Shown: piece by piece, positions 47,169 through 55,925 of the stretch
Numbering within the stretch: the stretch's first letter is position 1
Layout: every line of letters begins with the position of its first letter
Source: Aliidiomarina shirensis
GTDB taxonomy: Bacteria > Pseudomonadota > Gammaproteobacteria > Enterobacterales > Alteromonadaceae
Length of the DNA: 64,000 bases
Direction: 5' to 3'
NCBI RefSeq assembly: GCF_003987345.1
Contig: NZ_PIPP01000002.1
Location: 62,001 to 126,000, forward strand
Translations under genes and position numbers: made by a program
The notes under the pieces: generated by a model
The model's database searches: none
Told to the model about the DNA's origin: nothing
Seen by the model: only the letters and a program-made list of their open reading frames with translations

Positions 47169-47171
47169 GCC

Positions 47172-48617
47172 CTACTCCTTTTCAGAATTTAGTGCTGCCT
47201 GATCCGATTCCCATTTGCTTTGCCGATCACGGCTATCGTCCTCAAGCTTTTGAATCGGCTTGCGAATCGTCCAAAGGAATAACAAACTCGGGACAACCAT
47301 TAAAGTAGTGAGCAAAAAGAATAACGCCCAATTACCATCCAGCCAATCAACAACCGCACCGCTATAGGCCGCTAAAACAGTTCGCCCTAACGTACCTACC
47401 GAGGCCATCAATGCATATTGAGTTGCGGTAAACGCTCGATTCGCCAACAAGCTAATTAAAGCAACAAAAGCCACGGTAGACCACGCAGATGTGAAGCCAT
47501 CGGTAATTACCGCTGCAAGTAGAAGCGCTTTGTTCGGCCCAACTAACGCCAACGCAGAAAACAGCAAATTACTCGCGGCCATGGCCGAGCCTCCAATAAA
47601 CAGGCCCTTTAAAATACCGATGCGCATGGTTACGTACGAACCGATTAAGGCGAAAATAATGGTTACCCACCAATTCACTAGCTTTGAGTACAAGCCTATT
47701 TCTGAGTTGGTAAAGCCAACTTCTTGATAAAACACGATCGACATGCGACCAAGGAACGCTTCGCCCACTTTAAACAGGAGTACAAATAATAAAATAGAGA
47801 GGGCAAATTTCACGCCACTGCGGCGGAAGAATTCAGCCAGCGGTTCCACTAAGGTAACCCCTAACCACGCAGTGATTTTATGCTTCAGGGCAATTCGATT
47901 ACCCACACCAGCGAGCACTTGTTGATAACGAAGCTCTGCTTCTCGCTGTAAAGCCCGGCGCGTGGTGATTGGTTCTTTCGCGAGCCAAACACCGGCACTC
48001 AATACCACCATAAAGAACGCTAAGTATTGATATACGCGCGGCCAATCCCAGCCCGGCATATCGGAAAGGAAGAAGGGAATTGCACCCAAGCCAGCGAAAC
48101 CGGTCCACCAACCCGCGGTTGTCATCGCAGCACCTGCAGATTGCACACGCGCTTCATGCTCCCCTACCGAATCAATTCGATACGCATCAATAGAAATATC
48201 TTGGGTAGCCGAGAAAACCGCAAGGGTTAAAGCCACAATACCTGCCCAGTATAGATTCGTGGCAAAATCAATATTCGCTAGGTAAAAGCAGCTGAGCGCA
48301 ATTCCAAGTTGGCAAAAGAGTATCCAGCCCCGGCGATGGCCGAGCCAATTGCTCAACAGCGGAATTCTTACCCTGTCCACCAACGGCGACCATAAGAAGT
48401 TAACTGAGTAGGCAGCAAACACCGCACCAAAAAAACCAATAGTGGAACGGGTGAAACCCATTTCATTGAGCCATGCAGACATTGAAGAGCCGATCATGAC
48501 CCATGGATAGCCGCTAGCCATGCCCAGTAAAAAAATAGTAATCAGCCGGCGCTGTAGATAAAACCGAACAATGTTGGCAAACCCTACTGGCGCCTGATTT
48601 GTTTGCGTATGCTTCAC
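47172..48617 (-). CDS. ampG: AmpG-type MFS muropeptide permease
   Basis: A 481-residue membrane protein with about twelve to fourteen helices. N-terminal LGMASGYPWVMIGSSMSAWLNEMGF and the following LWSPLVDRVRIPLLSNWLGHRRGW are typical of AmpG, which imports 1,6-anhydro-muropeptides for recycling. A cytoplasmic loop follows RAL/QREAEL. The neighbourhood with yajG (one gene away) fits E. coli, although ppiA is between. The lytic transglycosylase at 6-7 kb would supply its substrate. The last 40 residues are charged. Confidence 0.92.
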   Translation of the reverse strand: MKHTQTNQAPVGFANIVRFYLQRRLITIFLLGMASGYPWVMIGSSMSAWLNEMGFTRSTIGFFGAVFAAYSVNFLWSPLVDRVRIPLLSNWLGHRRGWILFCQLGIALSCFYLANIDFATNLYWAGIVALTLAVFSATQDISIDAYRIDSVGEHEARVQSAGAAMTTAGWWTGFAGLGAIPFFLSDMPGWDWPRVYQYLAFFMVVLSAGVWLAKEPITTRRALQREAELRYQQVLAGVGNRIALKHKITAWLGVTLVEPLAEFFRRSGVKFALSILLFVLLFKVGEAFLGRMSIVFYQEVGFTNSEIGLYSKLVNWWVTIIFALIGSYVTMRIGILKGLFIGGSAMAASNLLFSALALVGPNKALLLAAVITDGFTSAWSTVAFVALISLLANRAFTATQYALMASVGTLGRTVLAAYSGAVVDWLDGNWALFFLLTTLMVVPSLLFLWTIRKPIQKLEDDSRDRQSKWESDQAALNSEKE

Positions 48618-48623
48618 TGAACG

Positions 48624-49226
48624 TTACTTCTCTTCTGGCAGAAGCTCTACCGAAATCAAACGCAGTGGCTCTACCGGAACATCAGGGAATCCCAATTCTT
48701 CATTAAAGCCGGTTTCAACTTTCGCAAGTTCATGCAGCAATTCAGCATTTTCGATCACTTCCCCAAACACCGCATAACCCCAGCGACGTGGCGTAGGATT
48801 TAACCGATCATTATCTTGAACATTAAAATAGAATTGACGGCGTGCTGAATGCGGGTCGTTAACGCGGGCCAATGCAATGGTGCCAAAGTTATTCTGCAAT
48901 CCATTCCCCGCTTCGTTTACCACCGTGTCACCTTCCGGCAACGGCGTCCAATCACGTTCGTAACCGCCGCCTTGAACGACGAAATCGGCTACTACACGAT
49001 GAAACAAGGTATCGTTATAACTACCACTCGCCACATGCGTTAAAAAATGATCAACGGTGAGCGGCGCTTTCCAACGATTAAGCTCCACCACCATTTCACC
49101 CATGCTGGTTACAAATTTCACCTTCGGATATAAATTCGATTTTTGAATATCATCTTCTTCAGCAGCCGCCAGCGGGGAAAGTGCTGCAGTAACCGCAAAA
49201 ATCAATGCTAAGAACCAAGTTTTCAT
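48624..49226 (-). CDS. ppiA: periplasmic cyclophilin-type peptidyl-prolyl isomerase
   Basis: A 200-residue exported protein: signal peptide (MKTWFLALIFAVTAALSPLAAA), then the cyclophilin domain with VELNRWKAPLTVDHFL, FHRVVADFVVQGGGYERD, and RRQFYFNVQDNDRLN. The catalytic Arg (FHRV) is kept. I chose the ATG at 49226 because GGAG stands six bases before it and it starts the signal peptide. It catalyses proline isomerisation in the periplasm. It sits between ampG and yajG. Confidence 0.92.
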   Translation of the reverse strand: MKTWFLALIFAVTAALSPLAAAEEDDIQKSNLYPKVKFVTSMGEMVVELNRWKAPLTVDHFLTHVASGSYNDTLFHRVVADFVVQGGGYERDWTPLPEGDTVVNEAGNGLQNNFGTIALARVNDPHSARRQFYFNVQDNDRLNPTPRRWGYAVFGEVIENAELLHELAKVETGFNEELGFPDVPVEPLRLISVELLPEEK

Positions 49227-49262
49227 GTTTCGCTCCGTTGTCATTTATATTTACTAAACCTA

Positions 49263-49832
49263 TCACTGCACATGATCTTGCAGCCACTCTTGTAATATTT
49301 GATCACTCATTAAATCGCGCAGGGTAGCGTGCACCGCCCGATTAAAGGTATCGTTGATTTGTTCGAAGTTTACCTTCCGGTATGGCCCACCCGAAACTCG
49401 CGTAACGTATTGTCGGCCAATCCACTCCGTGCCTGAACGCACCACCACCCGAACCGCAACATGATGCTCAGCTTCATAGCCATCATTTTGCGCCACAACA
49501 CGGGTCAGCGCATCTTCAAGATACACCGTAAACAATACTTGAGAATTATCATCATGTGGCCAATATTCCCGCAGCGCAGCACTCATCAGAGTAGCCATCG
49601 GTATATGGGTCGTGGCAAACTCAGCGTTATCCGGCGTATGCTCAACTCGAAGCACATGATTTTGCGTGCGTTGATCACGAACCGATAAACGCACAGGCTG
49701 CAATACTGGCTTTTGGAAATCAGTAATATCCGGCGCCGTAACGCGCACTTCATTCGGAACATTGGGTGTGTTTGCACACCCTGAAAGTAATATAATGCCC
49801 GCAAGCATAACAACCGCGATTATGTTACGCAT
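49263..49832 (-). CDS. yajG: YajG-family lipoprotein
   Basis: A 189-residue lipoprotein with the lipobox LLSGC (Cys19) and a mature domain recalling YajG (VLQPVRLSVRDQRTQNHVLRV...). The start at 49832 has AAAGGACGAAACACC upstream, and an in-frame ATG 48 bases earlier would put a basic tail before the signal peptide. In E. coli, yajG and ampG are adjacent; here ppiA is between. Function unknown. Confidence 0.88.
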   Translation of the reverse strand: MRNIIAVVMLAGIILLSGCANTPNVPNEVRVTAPDITDFQKPVLQPVRLSVRDQRTQNHVLRVEHTPDNAEFATTHIPMATLMSAALREYWPHDDNSQVLFTVYLEDALTRVVAQNDGYEAEHHVAVRVVVRSGTEWIGRQYVTRVSGGPYRKVNFEQINDTFNRAVHATLRDLMSDQILQEWLQDHVQ

Positions 49833-49957
49833 GGTGTTTCGTCCTTTAGTTGTGGCTCTTTTCGTTTTCTTATCGGTCATAAAGGTATACGATTGTTACT
49901 AATGAGTCACGCACGATATTTGCCGTGCGCTAATCACTAGATTTTAAGGTAGTTCGA

Positions 49958-51037
49958 ATGAAATTTGCAGAAATCACCGGCTGGGGCAAATGCGTGCCAC
50001 CAGCAATCATGACTAACAACGATCTGGCTACGTTTCTTGAAACGTCCGACGAATGGATTCGCAGCCGCACAGGCATTGAAGAGCGCCGCGTAAGCGCCGT
50101 TGGCACATCAACGATGGCTGCGGTTGCTGCACGCAACGCACTTGCGGCCGCCGATTTAGATCCGCTCGAAATTGATTTAATCATTGTTGGTACCTGCACA
50201 GCCGATGAAATCATTCCAAATGTGGCTTCGAAAGTTCAACAAGAAATTGGTGCGAAGAACGCCGCCGCATTTGATTTGAACGCCGCTTGCAGTAGCTTTT
50301 TTTATGGCATGCATTTTGCCACTTCGTCGATTCGTATCGGCATGCACAAAAAAGTACTCATTATCGGTGCCGAACGCCTAACCCGCATTCTCGATTGGAC
50401 CAAGCGCGAAAGTGCTGTGCTCTTCGGCGATGGTGCCGGTGCAATGGTGCTTGAAGCATCGGATAACGAAGTGGGCTTGCTTTCATCGAAAGTAAGCTGC
50501 GATGCTGATGCCCGCGATGTGCTCTCACTTGATTTTGGTATGAGTTTCGATCGCTACAATTTCGATGGCGCAATGCCCTTTAACTTCGTTGGCCAAGAAA
50601 TTTTCAAACGTGCAGTAAAAGGCATGAGCGCGGCAGTTGATGGGGTATTTCAAGAAACCGGCCTAAGCGTTGATGATATCGATGTCTTAATTCCGCACCA
50701 AGCCAACAAGCGCCTTATCGATTTCCTCGCGAAAATGTGCAAAGTGCCAGAAGCCAAAACCATGGTAAACATTCAAAAATACGGCAACACCTCGTCGGCA
50801 ACCCTACCTATCGCTTACACCGAAGCCTTAGAAACCGGCATGGTAAAACCTGGCGATAAAATTATCTCTGCGGTATTTGGCGGCGGCCTAACCTGCGGTG
50901 CTGGCCTGATAAAATGGGGCGAGCGCGTTACTCCACTACAAAACAACCAATTACAACTTGAAGATAGCACCAACCAAAGTGCCCTCGACCTAATACTACC
51001 TCTCTACGAAGGCGCCCTAAAAGCCGCGGCAAAGTAA
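49958..51037 (+). CDS. beta-ketoacyl-ACP synthase III family protein (FabH-like)
   Basis: A 359-residue thiolase-fold enzyme. TSDEWIRSRTGIEERR at the N-terminus, the active-site cysteine in NAACSSFFYG, the histidine in LIPHQANKRLID and asparagine in YGNTSSATLP form the Cys-His-Asn triad. The core ends with GGLTCGAGLIKWG, and an extra 28-residue tail (Gln/Leu-rich, ending EGALKAAAK) follows, which ordinary FabH lacks. It may start fatty acid synthesis, or condense other acyl groups. The only fatty-acid gene here on the plus strand; no acp or fabD gene is near. Confidence 0.87.
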   Translation: MKFAEITGWGKCVPPAIMTNNDLATFLETSDEWIRSRTGIEERRVSAVGTSTMAAVAARNALAAADLDPLEIDLIIVGTCTADEIIPNVASKVQQEIGAKNAAAFDLNAACSSFFYGMHFATSSIRIGMHKKVLIIGAERLTRILDWTKRESAVLFGDGAGAMVLEASDNEVGLLSSKVSCDADARDVLSLDFGMSFDRYNFDGAMPFNFVGQEIFKRAVKGMSAAVDGVFQETGLSVDDIDVLIPHQANKRLIDFLAKMCKVPEAKTMVNIQKYGNTSSATLPIAYTEALETGMVKPGDKIISAVFGGGLTCGAGLIKWGERVTPLQNNQLQLEDSTNQSALDLILPLYEGALKAAAK

Positions 51038-51082
51038 GCGGCTTTATTCGGTGAGGCTGTTGCGCTCTCAGGGCTGGGAGCG

Positions 51083-51212
51083 TGAATAGCTTTTTTCGGG
51101 GGCGGGGTATGCGTTCTGCGGGACGCCGTAAATACATCCTTGTAGGCTTGGATGCCGCATCCATGCGGCATACACCCTTCGAACGCACACCCCGACCCCG
51201 AAATGCTATTCA
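51083..51212. repeat. long inverted-repeat element A (paired with B)
   Basis: Arms of about 33 bp (left 51083-51116, right 51181-51212) are imperfect reverse complements, both with the ends TGAATAGC and GCGTTC. They enclose a core (51123-51174) with two small hairpins: TACA-TCCT-TGTA (51134-51145) and ATGCCGCA-TCCA-TGCGGCAT (51152-51171). The core is about 85% identical to that of element B, which has the opposite orientation 130 bp away; the arms are unrelated. No open reading frame. Confidence 0.85.
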
Positions 51213-51258
51213 TCCAACCTTCTCTTAAGAACGCAGAAGCTTCATCCTGAGCCGGAGC

Positions 51259-51406
51259 GCCGAGCGGGGATGACGCTTCGGTGTATGGAATATACGTTCT
51301 CAGAGTGTCTGCCGCATGGATGCGGCAGCTCAAGCCTACAAGGACGTACTCGCGGCGTCTCTGAGAACGTATATCCGTACGCCGATAAAGTCATCCCCCG
51401 CTCGGC
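51259..51406. repeat. long inverted-repeat element B
   Basis: Left arm 51259-51305 and right arm 51359-51406 pair over about 47 bp. GCCGAGCGGG(G)GATGAC at the ends and ATATACGTTCTCAGAG beside the core are perfect; the middle is looser. The core (51306-51358), read on the minus strand, has the same two hairpins as element A (loops TCCT and TCCA). Located between the fabH-like gene and the BCCT transporter, both on the plus strand. Confidence 0.85.
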
Positions 51407-51488
51407 CCCCGATTTGCTTTCGTGATCTAGAATTACTACTCTGTTAGTACCCTTAATAAGAATCCCACAAAAAAACAAGGACAAAACC

Positions 51489-53138
51489 ATGAGCCAGCTC
51501 GATCCCGCGCATGATCCAATGAAGCCCGATGGTGACGTTACTCCTATCAATACGGATTATAAAGTTGGACAAGATAATCTTGTCTTTAAACTTGGGCCAT
51601 TTGGGCTCGATATCCATAATCGTGTATTTTTGATTTCTGGCTTAGCCATCATTCTTTTCGTTGCGCTAACATTGATATTTCCTACCCAAGCCGAGCCTAT
51701 TTTCTCTAGTACTCGCGATTGGTTAACCGCTAACCTTGATTGGTTCTTTATAAGCGCTGCTAACGTGTTCGTTATCTTGTGTTTAGTGCTAATCTTTTCG
51801 CCATTAGGAAAAGTGCGCATTGGTGGTACTGAAGCCAGTGCTGATTTCTCCTATCTAGGCTGGTTTTCCATGCTTTTTGCCGCTGGTATGGGTATCGGCC
51901 TCATGTTTTATGGGGTTTCAGAGCCGCTTTCTCACTTCACCGCAGCCTACGGTGGTACCGAAATGGGCGAAGCTGGCCGCGTTGATTGGGCTCCGCTTGG
52001 CGGCGCCGGTGGCGATGCTGAAGCGGCTCGCCGCCTAGGTATGGCTGCTACTATTTACCATTGGGCTTTGCATCCGTGGGCGATTTACGCGGTGCTGGCA
52101 CTGGGTTTAGCGATTTTCTCGTTTAACAAAGGGCTTCCGCTTACCGTTCGTTCAATATTCTACCCATTACTGGGAGAGCGTGTTTGGGGTTGGCCTGGGC
52201 ATGTAATCGATATCTTAGCTATCCTCGCTACCCTATTCGGTTTAGCGACCTCGCTCGGGCTAGGTGCCTCACAAGCCGCCGCAGGGCTGAGTACCTTGTT
52301 TGGTACACCTGAGGGCGTAACCATGGAAGTGGTGTTGGTTGTGGGTATCACACTTATCGCACTTATCTCGGTTGTTGCCGGGCTTGAAGCGGGCGTTAAG
52401 CGCCTTTCGCAAGTAAACATGACACTCGCCGCGCTGTTAATGCTATTTGTTATTATCGTGGGTCCAACGCTCGGTATTCTCACCGGTTTCTTTGCAAACT
52501 TAGGTGCCTATCTACAAAACCTTCCGGCTTTAGCAAACCCAATTGGCCGTGAAGATGCTAACTTCTCACAAGGCTGGACAGCGTTTTACTGGGCTTGGTG
52601 GATTTCCTGGTCGCCGTTTGTAGGGATGTTTATCGCGCGGGTATCACGTGGCCGTACAGTGCGTGAATTCTTAACGGCGGTGTTATTGATCCCATCAGTA
52701 GCTTGTGTGTTATGGATGACCGTATTCGGTGGAACCGCTATTACGCAATACCTAGGTGGTTACCAAGATGCGGCGGCAGCAGAGTTACCACTGCAGTTAT
52801 TCGCGATGCTTGATGCGTTGCCATTAGCTCAAATTACATCGTTCATTGGTATTATTCTCGTGGTGGTGTTTTTTGTTACGTCATCTGATTCAGGCTCCTT
52901 AGTTATCGATACCATTTCAGCTGGCGGTAAAGTGAATGCACCTACACCACAGCGCGTATTCTGGTGTACTTTTGAAGGTTTAGTGGCAATCGCTCTTATT
53001 TTAGGAGGTGGCTTAATTGCATTACAAGCCATGGCGGTTTCCGCTGGTTTCCCATTCACAATAGTGCTGCTCGTAGCCTGTATATCACTGGTTAAAGGGT
53101 TGATGAGCGAGCCACGCCCGGGGAAAAATGGAAGCTGA
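51489..53138 (+). CDS. BCCT-family betaine/carnitine/choline transporter
   Basis: A 549-residue protein with twelve membrane helices. The BCCT signature includes FAAGMGIGLMFYGVSEPL, the aromatic-rich region YWAWWISWSPFVGMFIARVS with SRGRTVREF, and SSDSGSLVIDT. It takes up a quaternary amine (glycine betaine, choline or carnitine) or a related compound with Na+ or H+, serving osmoprotection. A short N-terminal cytosolic tail and no long C-terminal osmosensor tail are seen. The next gene overlaps its end by 11 bp, so the DUF294 protein is made with it. Confidence 0.93.
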   Translation: MSQLDPAHDPMKPDGDVTPINTDYKVGQDNLVFKLGPFGLDIHNRVFLISGLAIILFVALTLIFPTQAEPIFSSTRDWLTANLDWFFISAANVFVILCLVLIFSPLGKVRIGGTEASADFSYLGWFSMLFAAGMGIGLMFYGVSEPLSHFTAAYGGTEMGEAGRVDWAPLGGAGGDAEAARRLGMAATIYHWALHPWAIYAVLALGLAIFSFNKGLPLTVRSIFYPLLGERVWGWPGHVIDILAILATLFGLATSLGLGASQAAAGLSTLFGTPEGVTMEVVLVVGITLIALISVVAGLEAGVKRLSQVNMTLAALLMLFVIIVGPTLGILTGFFANLGAYLQNLPALANPIGREDANFSQGWTAFYWAWWISWSPFVGMFIARVSRGRTVREFLTAVLLIPSVACVLWMTVFGGTAITQYLGGYQDAAAAELPLQLFAMLDALPLAQITSFIGIILVVVFFVTSSDSGSLVIDTISAGGKVNAPTPQRVFWCTFEGLVAIALILGGGLIALQAMAVSAGFPFTIVLLVACISLVKGLMSEPRPGKNGS

Positions 53139-55032
53139 ACATATTGAAATACTGGAGTTTATCAAGCGCTTCCCGCCATTTAATGAGCTTCCTGCAGAGG
53201 AGCTCGAGCGGTTAGCGCAAGCTGCTGAAGTGGGTTACTTCAAAGCAGGTAGTGATATTCTTGAGTATAATCAAACAATAACCGACCTTCATGTTATTCG
53301 CAGCGGTGTGGTGGAAGTTTTCCGCCACACCGGTGATTTACATAACCGCCTCAGTGATGGCGGTTTTTTTGGTGAAGCCGGATTATTACGCACAGGCAAA
53401 GTGCGATTCCCCGTAACGGCTATTGAAGATACGCTGATCTATTTCATTCCAGGCGCGCAATTTAATAGGTTATACGATGAGTATGAAGCCTTTGCCGATG
53501 CAGTAGAAATTGAAGATCGAGAGCGCTTGAATCGAGCAGTTGCGAGCCGTGAAGGCGCGAACGATTTAATGACGGTACCGATATCCAACTTGTTAACACG
53601 GGTACCTATTTGTATTAGCGAGCAAGCAACGATTCGCGAAGCTGCAGAGAAAATGACCTCGGAAGAAGTATCTTCGTTACTCATAGTACCGCACGTAAAA
53701 GTACCGCACGAAAACGCGAACGAAGAACCTGCTACCGACAACTTCGAAGTTGATGCCCCCATCGGTATTATCACCGACAAAGATTTACGCAAGCGTGTGT
53801 TGGCGGTGGGTCTTAGTGATCAAACTCCAGTACGCGAAGTAATGTCTACAGAATTGGTGTTTGTGCAACATAATCAACACGTATTCGAAGCCATGTTGAT
53901 TATGCTGCGGCGGAATTTGCATCATTTACCGGTACTGAAAAAAAACCAAACCGTTGGCATTCTTTCGCTTTCTGATGTTGTGCGCCACGAATCAAAAAGC
54001 AGCTTATTTGTGGTAAGCAGCATTTTCCGACAAAACTCAATTGAAGAGCTAGCTACCTTAGTCGAGGATGTGCAGGCAAGTTTTGTCCGCATGGTTGCGG
54101 AAGATGCAAACTCGCGCATGATTGGCTCTTCTATGGCCGTAATTGGCCGTAGCTTTAAGCAACGCTTATTGGAGCTCGGCGAAGAAAAGTTTGGCCCGCC
54201 TCCGGTGCCCTACTGTTTTCTAGCGCTGGGATCGATGGCGCGCGATGAACAATCAATTGTTACTGATCAAGATAACGCTATGGTGCTCGACGATAGCTTT
54301 GATCCGGAATTACACGACGAGTATTTCCGCCAACTCGCTCAGTTTGTGAGTGATGGCCTAGATGCATGTGGCTATACCTACTGTACTGGCTACATTATGG
54401 CAACCAACCCGATGTGGCGTCAGCCACTGAAGGTGTGGCAGAAGTATTTTTCTGATTGGATCGACGAGCCAACACCAGAGAGCTTATTGCACGCTTCTAT
54501 CTTCTTTGATTTGGATGGTGTGTGGGGAAAAACTGAATATGCCAACATCCTGAACAAGCTGATTCAACGGCGAGCTCAACGCAGTAATCGATTCTTAGCC
54601 TGTATGGCAAGAAACGCGCTGAATCGTACCCCTCCGCTTGGGTTCTTTAAAGATTTTGTGATGGAGAAAGATGGCAAACACAACAATTCGATTAATACCA
54701 AACGCCGCGGCACGGCCCCGGTTGCTGATTTAATACGAGTACATGCGCTTGCTATTGGTTCGCTGCAACGGAATTCGTTCGCGCGTTTGGAGGATATTAC
54801 CGAAGCAGGTATTTTACCGCCGGGCCGTGGGCCTGATTTACGCGATGCGTTAGAACTTATATCTATGGTTCGCATTCGCCATCAGGCGTTAGCCCTGCAA
54901 CAAGGTGAGAAGCCGGATAACAATGTAGCGCCCAGCGATCTTTCCGATTTCGAGCGGAAAAATCTCAAAGATGCATTCCAAATACTAAGCAGTGCGCAAC
55001 GCTTCATGCGTTTTCGCTACCCCAATGGATAA
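53128..55032 (+). CDS. cyclic-nucleotide-binding / CBS / DUF294 nucleotidyltransferase-like protein
   Basis: A 634-residue cytosolic protein. Domains in order: cNMP-binding (about 10-130, with ELERLAQAAEVGYFKAGSDI and GGFFGEAGLLRTG), a CBS pair (about 155-300, RVPICISEQATIREAAEKMT and IGIITDKDLRKRVLA), the DUF294 nucleotidyltransferase-like domain (about 340-480) with ALGSMARDEQSIVTDQDNAM, and a C-terminal helical domain. GSMARxEQ and DQDN are like the catalytic residues of GlnD-type transferases. In other proteobacteria it stands beside acetate or solute transporters and is thought to regulate them. It overlaps the transporter gene. Confidence 0.9.
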   Translation: MEAEHIEILEFIKRFPPFNELPAEELERLAQAAEVGYFKAGSDILEYNQTITDLHVIRSGVVEVFRHTGDLHNRLSDGGFFGEAGLLRTGKVRFPVTAIEDTLIYFIPGAQFNRLYDEYEAFADAVEIEDRERLNRAVASREGANDLMTVPISNLLTRVPICISEQATIREAAEKMTSEEVSSLLIVPHVKVPHENANEEPATDNFEVDAPIGIITDKDLRKRVLAVGLSDQTPVREVMSTELVFVQHNQHVFEAMLIMLRRNLHHLPVLKKNQTVGILSLSDVVRHESKSSLFVVSSIFRQNSIEELATLVEDVQASFVRMVAEDANSRMIGSSMAVIGRSFKQRLLELGEEKFGPPPVPYCFLALGSMARDEQSIVTDQDNAMVLDDSFDPELHDEYFRQLAQFVSDGLDACGYTYCTGYIMATNPMWRQPLKVWQKYFSDWIDEPTPESLLHASIFFDLDGVWGKTEYANILNKLIQRRAQRSNRFLACMARNALNRTPPLGFFKDFVMEKDGKHNNSINTKRRGTAPVADLIRVHALAIGSLQRNSFARLEDITEAGILPPGRGPDLRDALELISMVRIRHQALALQQGEKPDNNVAPSDLSDFERKNLKDAFQILSSAQRFMRFRYPNG

Positions 55033-55043
55033 CGCGAGGCTTT

Positions 55044-55838
55044 ATGCTTTATTTGGGGAGTCATGATAAATCGAATAAGGACGCCGAGCCGAACGAGCTT
55101 CAAGTTGCTGGAAAGCCTTTGAGTGTGCAAGGTGGGAACGATTGGCAAGCGCGTTTTCTGGAGCTTGCAGACACCGCAAAAGACCCACGCCTACAACGCT
55201 ATTACCAAGCCGGCATTGATGCGGGTATTACCAATCCCGATTTAAAATTAAGCGAAGCTCCACTACTTTCTATCGATTTTGAAACAACCGGTTTTGATCC
55301 TCAGAAGCACGGGATAGTGAGTATTGGCAGCATGCCTTTTAATTTAAAGCGCATATTCAATCAACACGCTAAGCAGTGGCTCGCAAAACCGAGGCGGGCA
55401 CTGAATAGTGAATCTATTGTTATCCACGGCATTACCCATTCGCAATTAGAAGCAGCTCCGGATCTTATTGAGATTCTTGATGAAGTGCTCGAAGCAATTG
55501 CTGGCCATATTCTGGTGGTTCATTACCGCGGTATCGAGCGGCCGTTTCTCGATGTGGCGCTACGGGAACGTATTGGTGAGGGGATTCAGTTTCCGGTCAT
55601 TGATACCATGCAACTAGAAGCGCGTATGCACCGCGCTAAACCGTTATCGTTGTGGCAACGGATGCGCGGTAAAAAACAACCATCCATCCGTTTAGCTGAT
55701 AGCCGAGCCCGTTATGGATTGCCATGGTATCACCCACATGACGCTGTTACCGATGCACTCGCCACTGCCGAACTCCTACAAGCACAGATTGCGCACCACT
55801 ACAGCACCGACACCACATTAGCCGACGTCTGGTGCTAG
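55044..55838 (+). CDS. 3'-5' exonuclease, DnaQ-like (DEDDh)
   Basis: A 264-residue protein with the three exonuclease motifs: LSIDFETTGFDPQKHGIVSIG (Exo I, Asp and Glu), VVHYRGIERPFLDVAL with an Asp (Exo II), and HPHDAVTDALATAELLQ (Exo III, His and Asp). The N-terminal 70 residues have no recognisable domain. Genes of this type are often found behind a DUF294 gene and a transporter gene, as here (12 bp gap). Its nucleic acid or nucleotide substrate is not known. Confidence 0.87.
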   Translation: MLYLGSHDKSNKDAEPNELQVAGKPLSVQGGNDWQARFLELADTAKDPRLQRYYQAGIDAGITNPDLKLSEAPLLSIDFETTGFDPQKHGIVSIGSMPFNLKRIFNQHAKQWLAKPRRALNSESIVIHGITHSQLEAAPDLIEILDEVLEAIAGHILVVHYRGIERPFLDVALRERIGEGIQFPVIDTMQLEARMHRAKPLSLWQRMRGKKQPSIRLADSRARYGLPWYHPHDAVTDALATAELLQAQIAHHYSTDTTLADVWC

Positions 55839-55842
55839 GAAG

Positions 55843-55917
55843 TTGGGGTCAGTGAGGTAAAGCTCTGGCACCTTATGTTCACACTAAGGTGCCAGAGCTT
55901 TACCTCACTGACCCCAA
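55843..55917. repeat. perfect 33-bp inverted repeat
   Basis: Arms 55843-55875 and 55885-55917 are exact reverse complements separated by nine bases. The outer ends read TTGGGGTCAG...CTGACCCCAA. The element lies between two convergent genes (exonuclease and enoyl-CoA hydratase), 5-8 bp from each stop codon, and could terminate both. The sequence ends resemble palindromes I remember beside REP-associated tyrosine transposases; this is not verified. Confidence 0.85.
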
Positions 55918-55925
55918 TCTCTTAA

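Noticed and set aside
51021-51048. AAGCCGC/GCGGCTT hairpin across the fabH-like stop codon as terminator
   Set aside because: It overlaps the coding end and the T run is interrupted (TTTATT); it may work weakly but cannot be called.
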